NCBI GenBank assembly: GCA_951812625.1
Contig: CATOSP010000004.1
Coordinates: 310,001 to 374,000 of the forward strand
Direction of reading: 5' to 3'
DNA from: an uncultured Dehalococcoidia bacterium
Lineage (GTDB): Bacteria; Chloroflexota; Dehalococcoidia; Lucifugimonadales; UBA3495
DNA length: 64,000 bases
Of the stretch, positions 50,289-58,880 are shown in pieces. The notes beneath the pieces are model-generated. The model saw nothing but the letters and a program-made list of their open reading frames with translations. It was not told where the DNA came from and did not search any database. A program made the translations under genes and the position numbers. How positions within the stretch are numbered: position 1 is the stretch's first letter; each line of letters opens with the position of its first letter.

Positions 50289-50758
50289 CGCCAAGGACAG
50301 GTCGGCGACTTTGGGATTCGTGTGTAGTTATAGGCTACCTTGCAGGGTATCCAGCTTTGGAGTGGGTTTGCTCTCAAATCATCCAGCAAGGGGAACGTGG
50401 CAATCTGGAAATTATCGTTTCTGAGATGGCGAAAGTTGAGGTGGCCTACCTGTCCGGTCATTCCGATAGCGAATCGGAAGCTATGATCCGGGAGTTTTTC
50501 AGCCGTAACTACGTCATTCCTGTTAGTGTGGATGATCCTGTATCCACACTTGCCCGTAACCTGATCAGGAAGTATCGGAATGAAATCAGGATAGAACCTG
50601 CCGATGCGATTCATCTTGCAACCGCAATCCAATGGAGTATTCCAGTCATTGAAACGACGGACGATAGACTTCTCCGGTTCGATGGCAGGGAAGGCAGTCC
50701 GGCAATCAGGGTAAGGACTCCTGTCTATGAAGGCGCGGAAGATTTTCCAAATTTCTGA
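50285..50758 (+). CDS. PIN-domain protein (VapC-like RNase)
   Basis: 157 residues. The acidic residues of a PIN nuclease are in order: Asp11 (LWDSCVVIGYL), Glu47 (IIVSEMAKVEV), Asp107 (IEPADAIHLATAI) and Asp126/127 (VIETTDDRLLRF). VapC-type PIN proteins cut tRNA or rRNA with Mg2+. The protein is somewhat longer than most VapC (130-140). Translation is coupled to the larger upstream gene. AT-rich like that gene, suggesting joint transfer. Confidence 0.88.
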   Translation: MTPRTGRRLWDSCVVIGYLAGYPALEWVCSQIIQQGERGNLEIIVSEMAKVEVAYLSGHSDSESEAMIREFFSRNYVIPVSVDDPVSTLARNLIRKYRNEIRIEPADAIHLATAIQWSIPVIETTDDRLLRFDGREGSPAIRVRTPVYEGAEDFPNF

Positions 50759-50844
50759 AACTGCCTGAGCCTTCGCTATGTGATATATTCTCGCATGGCA
50801 ATCGTACGATAACCGGATCAACTCTAACTGGAGGCACAGACAGC

Positions 50845-51240
50845 ATGGTCAAGATCAAACACATAGCTTACACGGCTTCGGACCCGGACAAGGTTGCGGC
50901 GTTCTACGTTGAGACGCTGGGGATGCAGGAAGTGGGGCGCGGCAGTGGAGGCCACGTTTACCTGAGCGACGGCGAGTTGAACATGACCATCCGCAAGTGC
51001 AAGTCTGCTGGCGATGCAGACGTTGGGGAGCAGGGAGCAGACTTCAGCGGCCTGCATCACATCGGTTTTGTGGTGGATGACGTGGAAGAGTACGCCCAGC
51101 GGATGGAAAAGGGCGGCGCGAAGCGGCTCACTCCCAGGTCGGAGAACCGCGGGCCGGGCCCCAGCCAGGCAGAGATCAAGCTTAGCGGCCCGGACGGGGT
51201 GATCCTGGACATATCCGAGACGGGCTGGATCGGCAACTAA
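50845..51240 (+). CDS. VOC/glyoxalase-family protein
   Basis: 131 residues forming two beta-alpha-beta-beta-beta units: KIKHIAYTASDPDKVAAFYVETLGM and GLHHIGFVVDDVEEYAQRM. His in each unit (HIAY, HHIGF) and a late Glu/Asp fit the metal site of the VOC fold. Substrate unknown; small VOC proteins include epimerases and dioxygenases. GGAGG lies about 11 bases before ATG. Followed by a terminator. Confidence 0.87.
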   Translation: MVKIKHIAYTASDPDKVAAFYVETLGMQEVGRGSGGHVYLSDGELNMTIRKCKSAGDADVGEQGADFSGLHHIGFVVDDVEEYAQRMEKGGAKRLTPRSENRGPGPSQAEIKLSGPDGVILDISETGWIGN

Positions 51241-51268
51241 GTTCCGGTTAGCTTTTAGGGTTTATGTT

Positions 51269-51300
51269 AAGTCCCCTCTCCTTCCCGGAAGAGGGGACTT
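51269..51300 (+). terminator. Intrinsic terminator of the VOC gene
   Basis: AAGTCCCCTCT / AGAGGGGACTT, perfect 11-bp stem, 10-base loop, 28 bases after the stop. Confidence 0.75.
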
Positions 51301-51459
51301 GATCGTTCGTAAGCATCCCATTCGAGACGGGTGTGGTTCCCCCATATACTCGCGGTAATCCGCAGTTACCCGCAATTCGTAGTTCAAGTTGCGGGTGGTA
51401 TCCTTACTAACCCTTGGCGGGTAGGGGAGAACCACAACTCTACATAAGGAGACATTGGG

Positions 51460-51849
51460 ATGCTTGGCAATATTATCAGTTCTATTGTTTTCTCCCTCTG
51501 GTTGCCCGTAGCGGTGCTTGTCGTCTCGTTGGCCAGGTTTGGGATAGATGGGGAAGGGATGGGTCCCAGTCCGATTGACATACTGATGCTGTTCGTATTC
51601 ACGTGGCCAGCTGCTTTCCCATTGACCCTGGCGGTGCGGCTGATACACAACCGGTCTCGCATCGTTGCCTACATCTGCGCGGCGTTGCTGGGCGTGGGGG
51701 CGGTTTACGGCGTCATTGTCGGCGGTCTCCTGGGACCTTTCGGAGTGGTTGGCTATGCCCTGGTGGCGTCGGTGCCTGCATGGATAGTACTGGGCATCCT
51801 GGCAGCGTTCCGGGGTGGCGGAGCCAGGAGGCAGGCTTCCCAGGCGTAA
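51460..51849 (+). CDS. Four-helix membrane protein of unknown function
   Basis: 129 residues with AAGGAG eight bases before ATG. Four hydrophobic stretches (IVFSLWLPVAVLVVSLA, ILMLFVFTWPAAFPLTLAV, IVAYICAALLGVGAVYGVIV and VVGYALVASVPAWIVLGIL), with a basic C-terminus (GGGARRQ). No family recognised. A single-gene unit ended by a strong terminator. Confidence 0.72.
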   Translation: MLGNIISSIVFSLWLPVAVLVVSLARFGIDGEGMGPSPIDILMLFVFTWPAAFPLTLAVRLIHNRSRIVAYICAALLGVGAVYGVIVGGLLGPFGVVGYALVASVPAWIVLGILAAFRGGGARRQASQA

Positions 51850-51891
51850 CCCCCTGCCACTGACCCTACCCGCAATCCGGTGCTGGAACGA

Positions 51892-51926
51892 GGCGGCTCC
51901 CAGAAGCTTGGGAGCCGCCCTGTTTT
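51892..51926 (+). terminator. Intrinsic terminator
   Basis: GGCGGCTCCC / GGGAGCCGCC 10-bp stem, 8-base loop, followed by CTGTTTT. The clearest Rho-independent terminator on the plus strand. Confidence 0.88.
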
Positions 51927-52055
51927 CGGTCCCTGAGAGATGTCCGAGACTGACATGTAGTTATTTGGACTGGTTCTTAATCCCGGACGAAAATGCTGCT
52001 ATGCTGGAACGGCATCCAGCGTTCGAAGGGAACTTCCGGGTGTTGAAGATGACCT

Positions 52056-53087
52056 GTGAGTATGGGCGGAGCAACTGGTTTGAGCGGCCACGCTAACTAC
52101 GATGATGCGATAACCACCGACGGACTGGTGCGCCGGTTCGGGTCGGTGCGGGCGGTGGACGGGGTGGACCTCCGGGTCCCCAAGGGCGAGATTTTCGGGT
52201 TCCTCGGCCCCAACGGCGCCGGTAAGACCACCGTTATCCGGATGTTGATCACACTGCTCGCTCCGACGTCCGGCAAAATCACTGTTGCCGGATTTGACGT
52301 CATGGAAGACCCGGTAGAGGTGCGCAGCCACATCGGGGCGGCACTTCAGGAGGCGGCCCTGGACGACAAGCAGACAGGGAGACAGTTGCTCCGCTTGCAG
52401 GGAAGGCTCTATGGCCTGACGGGACGACAGGTGAAGGAGCGCATATCCGAACTGACCGGCCTGGTGGACATTGGAGACGCGATGGACAGGCTTATCGGCA
52501 CCTATTCCGGTGGGATGAAGCGGCGGCTGGACTTGGCGGCGGCCCTGGTACACCGCCCGGACGTGCTGTTCCTGGATGAGCCGACCACCGGTCTGGACCC
52601 CATCAGCCGCTCCCGCATTTGGGAAGAAGTACGCGGGATAAACCGGGAGTCGAGGGTGACCATTTTCCTGACCACCCAATACATGGAAGAGGCAGACGCC
52701 CTGGCCGACCGGGTGGGCATTATCGACCGGGGCAAGCTGGCGGTCCAGGGCGCCCCGGCAGACCTGAAACGGGCCAGGGGCGTTGATCTTATCGTGGTCC
52801 GTCCGGATGGCGATGTTGAGAAGGCGGCACTTGCCTTGGAGTCTGTCCCCACCGTGTCAGCTATCGATGCCCACGATACCGAGTTGACCGTCAGCACAAG
52901 CAACGGGGCGGCCCTGATAAGCACGGTTGCCCTGAAGCTCAACGAGTGCGGCATTGGGGTGCGGGAGCTGACTCTGCGGACGCCAACGCTGGACGATGTG
53001 TTCCTGCAAGTGACGGGAGCGCGATTCCGAAGCGCGCCGGGCACCGGTGACGGAAGTGTGGAGGAGGAAAATCCACCGCGGGCTTGA
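52056..53087 (+). CDS. DrrA-type ABC transporter ATP-binding protein
   Basis: 343 residues (GTG start at 52056, or ATG six bases later; both have weak ribosome sites). Walker A GPNGAGKTT, signature YSGGMKRRLDLA, Walker B VLFLDEPTTGLDP and the switch region TTQYMEEADAL are all intact. The DrrA-type C-terminal extension (LRTPTLDDVFLQVTG) places it in the drug/lipid exporter group. The permease follows. Confidence 0.93.
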   Translation: MSMGGATGLSGHANYDDAITTDGLVRRFGSVRAVDGVDLRVPKGEIFGFLGPNGAGKTTVIRMLITLLAPTSGKITVAGFDVMEDPVEVRSHIGAALQEAALDDKQTGRQLLRLQGRLYGLTGRQVKERISELTGLVDIGDAMDRLIGTYSGGMKRRLDLAAALVHRPDVLFLDEPTTGLDPISRSRIWEEVRGINRESRVTIFLTTQYMEEADALADRVGIIDRGKLAVQGAPADLKRARGVDLIVVRPDGDVEKAALALESVPTVSAIDAHDTELTVSTSNGAALISTVALKLNECGIGVRELTLRTPTLDDVFLQVTGARFRSAPGTGDGSVEEENPPRA

Positions 53088-53168
53088 TGTTCTGGGTGCA
53101 GCAGCGGGGTTGGGATGCCCTTAGAACCAGCGTAGTATTCAGGTCAACCGATTCAGAGATTTCCGAGG

Positions 53169-53975
53169 ATGAGGATGTTGGCGGTGTCACGAGGGACACA
53201 GGTCATGGCGCGCAGGGCCGGGTTCTTCCGGGACGTGTTCTCGGTCGGAGAGAGGGCCGTGCGGTCGGTGCTGCGCGATACAGAGACAACAATCCCCGCC
53301 ATTCTGATACCAGTATTCATGTACGCCCTTATTGTAGGGGCACTCCAGGACTTCGCGGAGCAGATTCCCGGAATGAATTACCGGGCGTTCCAATTGCCCG
53401 TGGCGGTACTGTTCGCCGTTACCGGCGTGTCAAGGGCTATAACCGTCGTGACAGACATTCAGAGCGGATACTTTGACCGGCTGGTGATTACACCGGTGAA
53501 CCGGTTGGCCCTGCTGTTGGGACTGATGCTGGCGGATTTTGCCCTTGTGATGGCGCTAACGGTGCCGGTGATCATCATGGGGGCTGTAACGGGGGTCTGG
53601 TTTGCGACAGGGATTTTGGGAGTGCTGGCGTTCATGTTCATGGCCGGGCTGTGGGGGCTGACTTATGCGGGGTTTCCCTACGCGATTGCGTTCAAGACCG
53701 GCAACCCGGCGGCGGTGAACATCAGCTTTCTGCTGTTCTTCCCATTCCTGTTCATGACCACGCTGTTCGTGCCGCAGGAACAGATGACGGGCTGGCTGTC
53801 CAGGGTAGCGGACTACAACCCGGTTACCTATCTGTTGGCGGCTCTGCGCTCGCTGATCTCGGTGGGATGGGAGCCGGATGTGCTGCTGAAGGGGCTGGCG
53901 GCTACGCTGGCAGTTGGGGTGGTCAGTATTGGACTTTCGCTGGCTGCGCTGAAGGGGCGGGCAACCCGGAGGTAG
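53169..53975 (+). CDS. DrrB-type ABC-2 permease
   Basis: 268 residues with about six membrane helices. PAILIPVFMYALIVGAL, then FDRLVITPVNRLALLLG and FLFMTTLFVPQEQM, PVTYLLAALRSL are typical of ABC-2 permeases of daunorubicin-exporter type. Start ATG 53169 or an in-frame ATG at 53205. Pairs with the ATPase 81 bases upstream; cargo unknown. Confidence 0.9.
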   Translation: MRMLAVSRGTQVMARRAGFFRDVFSVGERAVRSVLRDTETTIPAILIPVFMYALIVGALQDFAEQIPGMNYRAFQLPVAVLFAVTGVSRAITVVTDIQSGYFDRLVITPVNRLALLLGLMLADFALVMALTVPVIIMGAVTGVWFATGILGVLAFMFMAGLWGLTYAGFPYAIAFKTGNPAAVNISFLLFFPFLFMTTLFVPQEQMTGWLSRVADYNPVTYLLAALRSLISVGWEPDVLLKGLAATLAVGVVSIGLSLAALKGRATRR

Positions 53976-53998
53976 AAACGTGAGCGGGACAAACTCCG

Positions 53999-54121
53999 CT
54001 ACCAGGGCAGGTTTCCGTCCGGGAAGATAATGCCCAGGAAGAAAAGTACCACCAATACCACGATGATGAAGACCAGGCAGCCGCAACCGAAGCCGAACCC
54101 TCTCCTGAACCCCTCCCCCAT
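53999..54121 (-). CDS. 40-residue membrane peptide coupled to nudC
   Basis: Too short for usual gene finders. From ATG 54121 the frame reads MGEGFRRGFGFGCGC, then a run of about 18 hydrophobic residues (LVFIIVVLVVLFFLGIIF) and PDGNLPW before TAG. The ATG shares a base with the nudC stop (TGATG), which suggests translation by re-initiation. Positive N-terminus, single helix. Function unknown. Confidence 0.6.
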   Translation of the reverse strand: MGEGFRRGFGFGCGCLVFIIVVLVVLFFLGIIFPDGNLPW

Positions 54122-55098
54122 CAGCCAATCTCTCCAACCGCCCAGGCCCGAATCAGGTGGTAGGCGATAGCCAGCGGACCGGGGATGGCAAGGGCATCGC
54201 TACGTTCATCCAAGGCCAGCAGGACCTCTTCCCGGTCGAACCAGCGGACGTCGGCCATTTCCTCGTTGTCCATGGCGATGTCAGTAGTCGCGGCGGTGGC
54301 GTGGCAGCCGATCATCAGGGATGATGGGAAAGGCCAGGGCTGGGAAGAGTGGTATGTGACGGTGCCGACCTGGATTCCCGCCTCCTCCATTATCTCCCGG
54401 GCAACGGCCTCCTCTATGGACTCTCCCTGGTCCATGAACCCCGCGAGGGCCGAGTACCGGCGCATCTGCACCAGGCGGCCCCGGGACTGGCCGAGCAGGC
54501 ACCTCTCTCCGTCATGTACGACAGTGATTACCACGGGGTCGGTGCGGGGGTAGTGTTCAGTGTTGCACTCGGGGCAGCGACGGACCTGCCCGCCCCGGGC
54601 CATGTAGCTGGGGTGACCGCAGACGGAGCAAAAGCCATGACGGTTGTGCCAGTTCAGCTGGGCTCGGGCCTGGGCGATGATGCCAGACTCGGGACCGCTG
54701 ACGTACTCTGCGGCGGCCCTGGCGTCCTCAAAGGTAAGCACTCCGCGGTCCTGAAGCTCATCCACGGCCCGGCGGCTGTCGGACAGGTCGATGACGAAGT
54801 GAGCCGCGCCGTCCAGCAGGCCCAGGAAGACGGGTTCGGTCTCGACGTCCAGGCGTATCAGGTCATCAGGGCTTAACCAGGCCAACTCCTGGACGTCTCC
54901 GGGCCCCGTTCCAGGGACGACGGGGACGTTGAGGTCCGACATGGGAAGCAGCCTGGTCGTGGGGTCAGTGGCTACCCGCTTGATCCAGTCCTCATCGCGG
55001 CGTTCCCGTTCCCCCCGGTCGATGGGGTTGGCCGCGAAAATGTGGGGAGCGCGAATTCTCTGGTTCATGCTTCCGTCCGATCGTGAGTCTTCACCCAT
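54121..55098 (-). CDS. nudC: NADH pyrophosphatase NudC
   Basis: 325 residues. Zinc ribbon CSVCG...CPEC in the middle, Nudix box GFMDQGESIEEAVAREIMEEAG, and the NudC signature SQPWPFPSSLM after it. The enzyme hydrolyses NAD(H) and removes NAD caps from RNA. The longer ATG start is given; an in-frame ATG ten codons on is also possible. Coupled to the small membrane gene downstream. Confidence 0.93.
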   Translation of the reverse strand: MGEDSRSDGSMNQRIRAPHIFAANPIDRGERERRDEDWIKRVATDPTTRLLPMSDLNVPVVPGTGPGDVQELAWLSPDDLIRLDVETEPVFLGLLDGAAHFVIDLSDSRRAVDELQDRGVLTFEDARAAAEYVSGPESGIIAQARAQLNWHNRHGFCSVCGHPSYMARGGQVRRCPECNTEHYPRTDPVVITVVHDGERCLLGQSRGRLVQMRRYSALAGFMDQGESIEEAVAREIMEEAGIQVGTVTYHSSQPWPFPSSLMIGCHATAATTDIAMDNEEMADVRWFDREEVLLALDERSDALAIPGPLAIAYHLIRAWAVGEIG

Positions 55099-55237
55099 TG
55101 CCTGGGTGCTCTGGCGTGGGGTGTATTCTGATACCTGAGGCGGAATTCGTCTACCTTATACCGGACGGGTTGCGGTGCAGTCCAGAGCCGCAGGGATTCT
55201 CGGTACAATGCAGGGAACTTTGGGAAGGAAGGCTTTG

Positions 55238-55621
55238 ATGATTACGGTGCTGCTTGTGGGTGCTGGAGGGTTCGCCGGCTCGATACTCAGATACTTGCTG
55301 AACCGCGAAGTGCAACAGCTATTTGCCACTTCCGGGGTTTTCCCCTACGGGATCCTGGTGGTGAACGTTGCTGGGTGCTTCATAATCGGCCTGCTGGGGG
55401 GGCTGGCGTCGGCGCATGGAGTCCTGGGGCCGACCAGCGGGGCGAGGTCCTTCCTGTTTGTGGGTTTCCTGGGGGGATTCACCACCTTTTCCGCGTTTGG
55501 ATTTGACACGCTGAGCATGATCAGAGAAGGCGCTTTCTTGCTGGCCTTGGCCAACGTGGCATCGCAGATCGTGCTGGGCCTGGGGGCCGTGTGGCTGGGA
55601 TACCGGCTGGGCCTTCTGTGA
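55238..55621 (+). CDS. crcB: Fluoride channel Fluc/CrcB
   Basis: 127 residues from ATG 55238 with GGAAGG upstream; an earlier frame opening is not used. Four helices: VLLVGAGGFAGSILRYLLN, GILVVNVAGCFIIGLLGG, FLFVGFLGGFTTFSAFGFDT (pore Phe/Thr motif) and LALANVASQIVLGLGAVWLG. Dual-topology dimers export fluoride. No fluoride riboswitch was recognised upstream. Confidence 0.93.
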   Translation: MITVLLVGAGGFAGSILRYLLNREVQQLFATSGVFPYGILVVNVAGCFIIGLLGGLASAHGVLGPTSGARSFLFVGFLGGFTTFSAFGFDTLSMIREGAFLLALANVASQIVLGLGAVWLGYRLGLL

Positions 55622-55637
55622 GGGGAGCGCGTTCCCC

Positions 55638-56426
55638 CTAATACTTCCACTGGGGAGGACGCTTCTGGAGGAAGGCGGAGATGCCTTCCTGGGCGTCTTC
55701 CTTCTCGAGGTTGTCGACCATTACCGCCTGGGCCAGTTCGTAGGCTGCGGGCCGGTCGAGTTCTATCTGGCGGTAGAAGGCAGGCTTGCCGATGGACAGG
55801 GTCTGAGAGCTGGCACCGGCGATGTGACGGGCTAGCTCCAGGACGTTTTCCTCCAGTTCTTCGTCCGGTACGACTCGGTTGACCAATCCAGCGTCCTGGG
55901 CATCAGCGGCGGATATGGGGATGCCGGTCAGCAGCATCTCCATGGCCTTCTTGGTATTGACGGCGCGGGCCAGGGCTACGCCGGGAGTGGTGCAGAACAG
56001 GCCAATCTGGACGCCTGGGGTGGCGAACCTGGCCGACTCTCCGGCTACCGCGAGGTCGCAGGTGGCGACCAATTGGCAGCCCGCCGCGGTCGCAAGGCCC
56101 TGCACCTGGGCGATAACCGGCTTGGGCAGCAGCCGGATGGCCTCCATGACCTGGGTGCAGAGGGTGAACACAGCCTCGTATGAATCGTGGTCCCGGTCTA
56201 CCATCTCATTGAGGTCGTGCCCGGAACTGAAGACCGGGCCGCTGGAGCGGAGCACCACCGCACGAACGTCTGGGTCTGCCTGGAAACGAGCCAGGTAGTC
56301 CTGCAAGGTTTCCAGGACCAGGGTAGAGAGGACGTTGCGCCGGTCGGGATTGTTCAACGTCAGGATGGCAACTCCGCCTTCCTGTTCGTAGAGTACCGGG
56401 CTATCCTCGGCAATCTGGTCGGCCAT
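55638..56426 (-). CDS. Enoyl-CoA hydratase/isomerase family protein
   Basis: 262 residues with AAGGAG eight bases before ATG. Crotonase motifs: RSSGPVFSSGHDLNEM, then AQVQGLATAAGCQLVATCDLAVA and FATPGVQIGLFCTTPGVALA. The usual Glu of hydratases in the second loop is absent, as in the ECHDC3-like group, so the reaction is uncertain. Confidence 0.88.
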   Translation of the reverse strand: MADQIAEDSPVLYEQEGGVAILTLNNPDRRNVLSTLVLETLQDYLARFQADPDVRAVVLRSSGPVFSSGHDLNEMVDRDHDSYEAVFTLCTQVMEAIRLLPKPVIAQVQGLATAAGCQLVATCDLAVAGESARFATPGVQIGLFCTTPGVALARAVNTKKAMEMLLTGIPISAADAQDAGLVNRVVPDEELEENVLELARHIAGASSQTLSIGKPAFYRQIELDRPAAYELAQAVMVDNLEKEDAQEGISAFLQKRPPQWKY

Positions 56427-56447
56427 GTTCCGCTCCTTGAAACTTCT

Positions 56448-56470
56448 GGAATCCCGCTTGCGCCGGAATG
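56448..56470. repeat. REP-like imperfect palindrome
   Basis: GGAATCCCGCTTGCGCCGGAATG, an imperfect inverted repeat of the ATTCCCGCnnnGCGGGAAT type seen in intergenic repeats of many genomes; it lies upstream of the hydratase gene. Confidence 0.4.
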
Positions 56471-56544
56471 TCGGTTTAGGCTGAGAGCATCAACTCTATT
56501 GTAACTTATCGGGACATGGGGAAATCGGGTCCGGCCAGGGTTTC

Positions 56545-56946
56545 TCAGCCTTCGGCGAGTTGGAAGGTTAGGCCCAGGGAACTGGCAGGGTCGATGTTCG
56601 CGGTCAGGTAGCCGTCGGCGCTCTGGGTGATGCCGCCCTCGCCGCGCATCTGGTTGCCATTGGCGGAAAGGTCCTGGGCGACCTGGCGGATGTCGTCTAC
56701 ACCCCATGCCAGATGGTAGACACCGGGGCCCTGCTGATCCAGGAAGCGTCCCATTGCCGAGTTGGGGTCGAGGGGTTCGGTGATCTCGAAGCTGGTGGGG
56801 CCGACCTTGTATATGGCGTTTTTCATCCCTCGGTTCTCGTAGACTTGGAGCCTGTCTGGCTTCATGCCGAAGTTGGACTCGATGTACTCTACCATTGCGT
56901 CGCGGTCATGGACCAGGAAGCGGACGTGATGCACGAACTTGAACAT
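56545..56946 (-). CDS. VOC/glyoxalase-family protein
   Basis: 133 residues, GGGAG five bases before ATG. Two VOC units: FVHHVRFLVHDRDAMVEYI with an N-terminal His, and GVYHLAWGVDDIRQVAQDL with the second His; FEITEPL gives the middle Glu. Closest in style to methylmalonyl-CoA epimerase-like proteins; substrate not assignable. Confidence 0.85.
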   Translation of the reverse strand: MFKFVHHVRFLVHDRDAMVEYIESNFGMKPDRLQVYENRGMKNAIYKVGPTSFEITEPLDPNSAMGRFLDQQGPGVYHLAWGVDDIRQVAQDLSANGNQMRGEGGITQSADGYLTANIDPASSLGLTFQLAEG

Positions 56947-57107
56947 AGCGACTCCCGGACCGGTGTAGTTTGGCGCGGTGGGAGCATTCTAGCCTTGGGC
57001 TGGTTGGGTGGTCAACGGACGGGACGGCAGGTGGAAATGTGGGCGGGCGTGGTCTAAACTCCACCAATCAAACAGCCGCGAGCAGGCACGCATTGGCGAG
57101 GGAAGCT

Positions 57108-57326
57108 ATGGCTATAAGTGACGAGACGCTCAGGGCGATGATAAGGGACTTCCACGGGTTTGAGATTTCTGACGACGAAATGGAACTGGTGCGCCCGGCC
57201 ATTGAGAGTTACCTGGCCGAGGTGGAGAAGCTGAGGGACCTGGACCTGTCCGGGGTGATGTCCTCCAGGCTGCTGCGCGCCAGCGAGGATACGGCGTCGC
57301 ATCCGAAAAATGGGGGTGAATCCTAA
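57108..57326 (+). CDS. GatC/AtzG-like small amidase partner
   Basis: 72 residues from ATG 57108 (GAGGGA upstream). Helical: DETLRAMIRDFHGFEISDDE, MELVRPAIESYLAEVEKLRDLDL, as in GatC and the AtzG-type subunits that wrap around an amidase. Stop and amidase start overlap (TAATG). A dedicated partner for the enzyme downstream. Confidence 0.72.
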   Translation: MAISDETLRAMIRDFHGFEISDDEMELVRPAIESYLAEVEKLRDLDLSGVMSSRLLRASEDTASHPKNGGES

Positions 57327-58759
57327 TGGCGAACTCCAATCTCACGAATCTGACCATCTCCGAGCTGGCCCCGATGATCCAGGCCAGGGAGTTGTCGCCG
57401 GTAGAGCTTACCGAGGCGGCGCTGGAGCAGGTGGACCGACTACAGCCGGTGTTGAACTCGTTCATCACGGTTCTCCAGGATCAGGCCCGGGAACAGGCGA
57501 AGGAACAGGAAGCGGCCCTGATGCGCGGGGAGTACCGTGGGCCGCTGCACGGCATACCAGTAGGAATCAAGGACAACATCGACACGGGGGGCATCCGGAC
57601 GACGGTAGGTTCGAGGGTGCTGTCCGGGCAGGTCCCGGCGGAGGATGCGCTCACCGTGGCCAAGATCAAGGAGGCGGGAGCCGTCATCCTGGGCAAGGAA
57701 AATCTGGAGGAATTTGCCGCTGGGTCAACCTCGAACAACCTGCACTACGGCGCGGTGCATAACCCGTGGAACCCGGACCACATCCCTGGCGGTTCCAGCG
57801 GGGGCGGCGGCGCCAACGTGGCGGCCTGCGTGACCTTTGCATCGCTCGGGACAGACCTGGGCGGATCGGTGCGCGGCCCGGCGAACTTCTGCGGCATCGT
57901 CGGGATGAAGCAGACCTTTGGCCGGGTCAGCCAGCGGGGACTACAGGTAACCAGCTTCAACGGGGACCACATCGGGCCGATGACCCGGTCGGTAGCGGAC
58001 AATGCACTGGTGTTGCAGGCGATTGCCGGTTACGACCCACTGGACCCGAGCACTGTCCCGGTGCCTGTGCCAGACTTTTCGGAGTTGCTGGGACAGGGGG
58101 TGTCCGGGTTGAAGATGGGCATCCCGAGCAACTACTACTTTGACTTTCTCCACCCGGACACGGAAGCTGCGGTGCGGCGGGCTATCAGCGCCCTTGAGGA
58201 GCTGGGAGCCGAGGCTGTGGAGGTGTCATTGCCGATGATGGAGTACGCCGGGGCGCTGCGGATTCCGGGTATGGCCGACAGCGTGGTAACCCACGAATCC
58301 TTCCTGCGGGACAGCCGGGATGACTACGGACCAACGGTGCTATACCGGACGCTCGCGGGGCAGTTTGTGCTGGGCCGCGACTACTCCAAGGCGATGAAGG
58401 TGCAGAGGCTGGTCAAAGAGGAGTACGCCCGGGTCTTGCAGGACGTGGACTTCCTGGTCACGCCATCGTCGCCCGTTCCGGCGTGGCGCATCGATTCGGA
58501 GACGGTGAGTATCGACGGCGACGACTATCCGGTCAGAGGGCCGGGGGCGGGCATGACGTCCCGGTGCACCAGTCCCAGCAACGCCACGGGTCTTCCGGCC
58601 ATGTCCATCCCCTGCGGGTTCTCTCAGGACGGGTTGCCCATCGGCCTTCAGTTAATCGGGAGGCCATTCGAAGAGCCGTTGCTTTACCGGGTGGCGCACG
58701 CCTATGAGGACGTGTCGCCAAGCAGAGGGCGGAGGCCGGCTGTGGTTGACGGAAGCTAG
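57326..58759 (+). CDS. Amidase signature family enzyme
   Basis: 477 residues. Ser-cisSer-Lys triad: Lys82 (VGIKDNID), Ser157 (IPGGSSGG) and Ser181 (DLGGSVRGPA). The rest fits the GatA/AtzF-type amidases (ARELSPVELTEAAL, GPMTRSVADNALVLQAIAG). With its GatC-like partner it could act as an amidase on a small molecule rather than as a tRNA amidotransferase, since no GatB is present. Confidence 0.92.
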   Translation: MANSNLTNLTISELAPMIQARELSPVELTEAALEQVDRLQPVLNSFITVLQDQAREQAKEQEAALMRGEYRGPLHGIPVGIKDNIDTGGIRTTVGSRVLSGQVPAEDALTVAKIKEAGAVILGKENLEEFAAGSTSNNLHYGAVHNPWNPDHIPGGSSGGGGANVAACVTFASLGTDLGGSVRGPANFCGIVGMKQTFGRVSQRGLQVTSFNGDHIGPMTRSVADNALVLQAIAGYDPLDPSTVPVPVPDFSELLGQGVSGLKMGIPSNYYFDFLHPDTEAAVRRAISALEELGAEAVEVSLPMMEYAGALRIPGMADSVVTHESFLRDSRDDYGPTVLYRTLAGQFVLGRDYSKAMKVQRLVKEEYARVLQDVDFLVTPSSPVPAWRIDSETVSIDGDDYPVRGPGAGMTSRCTSPSNATGLPAMSIPCGFSQDGLPIGLQLIGRPFEEPLLYRVAHAYEDVSPSRGRRPAVVDGS

Positions 58760-58880
58760 GACGAGATTTTCTACTGTCCTGCTTCACCAGAGCCGGGGAA
58801 CTTCCGGGGTGGTACGGTTTCGGTCTCTGGACCTACGTCCAGGGTGCCGCAGATGAGGAACCCTTGGTTTCGGAGTTAGC

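Noticed and set aside
55100..55237. Possible fluoride riboswitch before the Fluc gene
   Set aside because: A CTGATACCTGAGG stretch recalls the 3' end of the crcB motif, but the conserved 5' part and the pseudoknot partners are not found.
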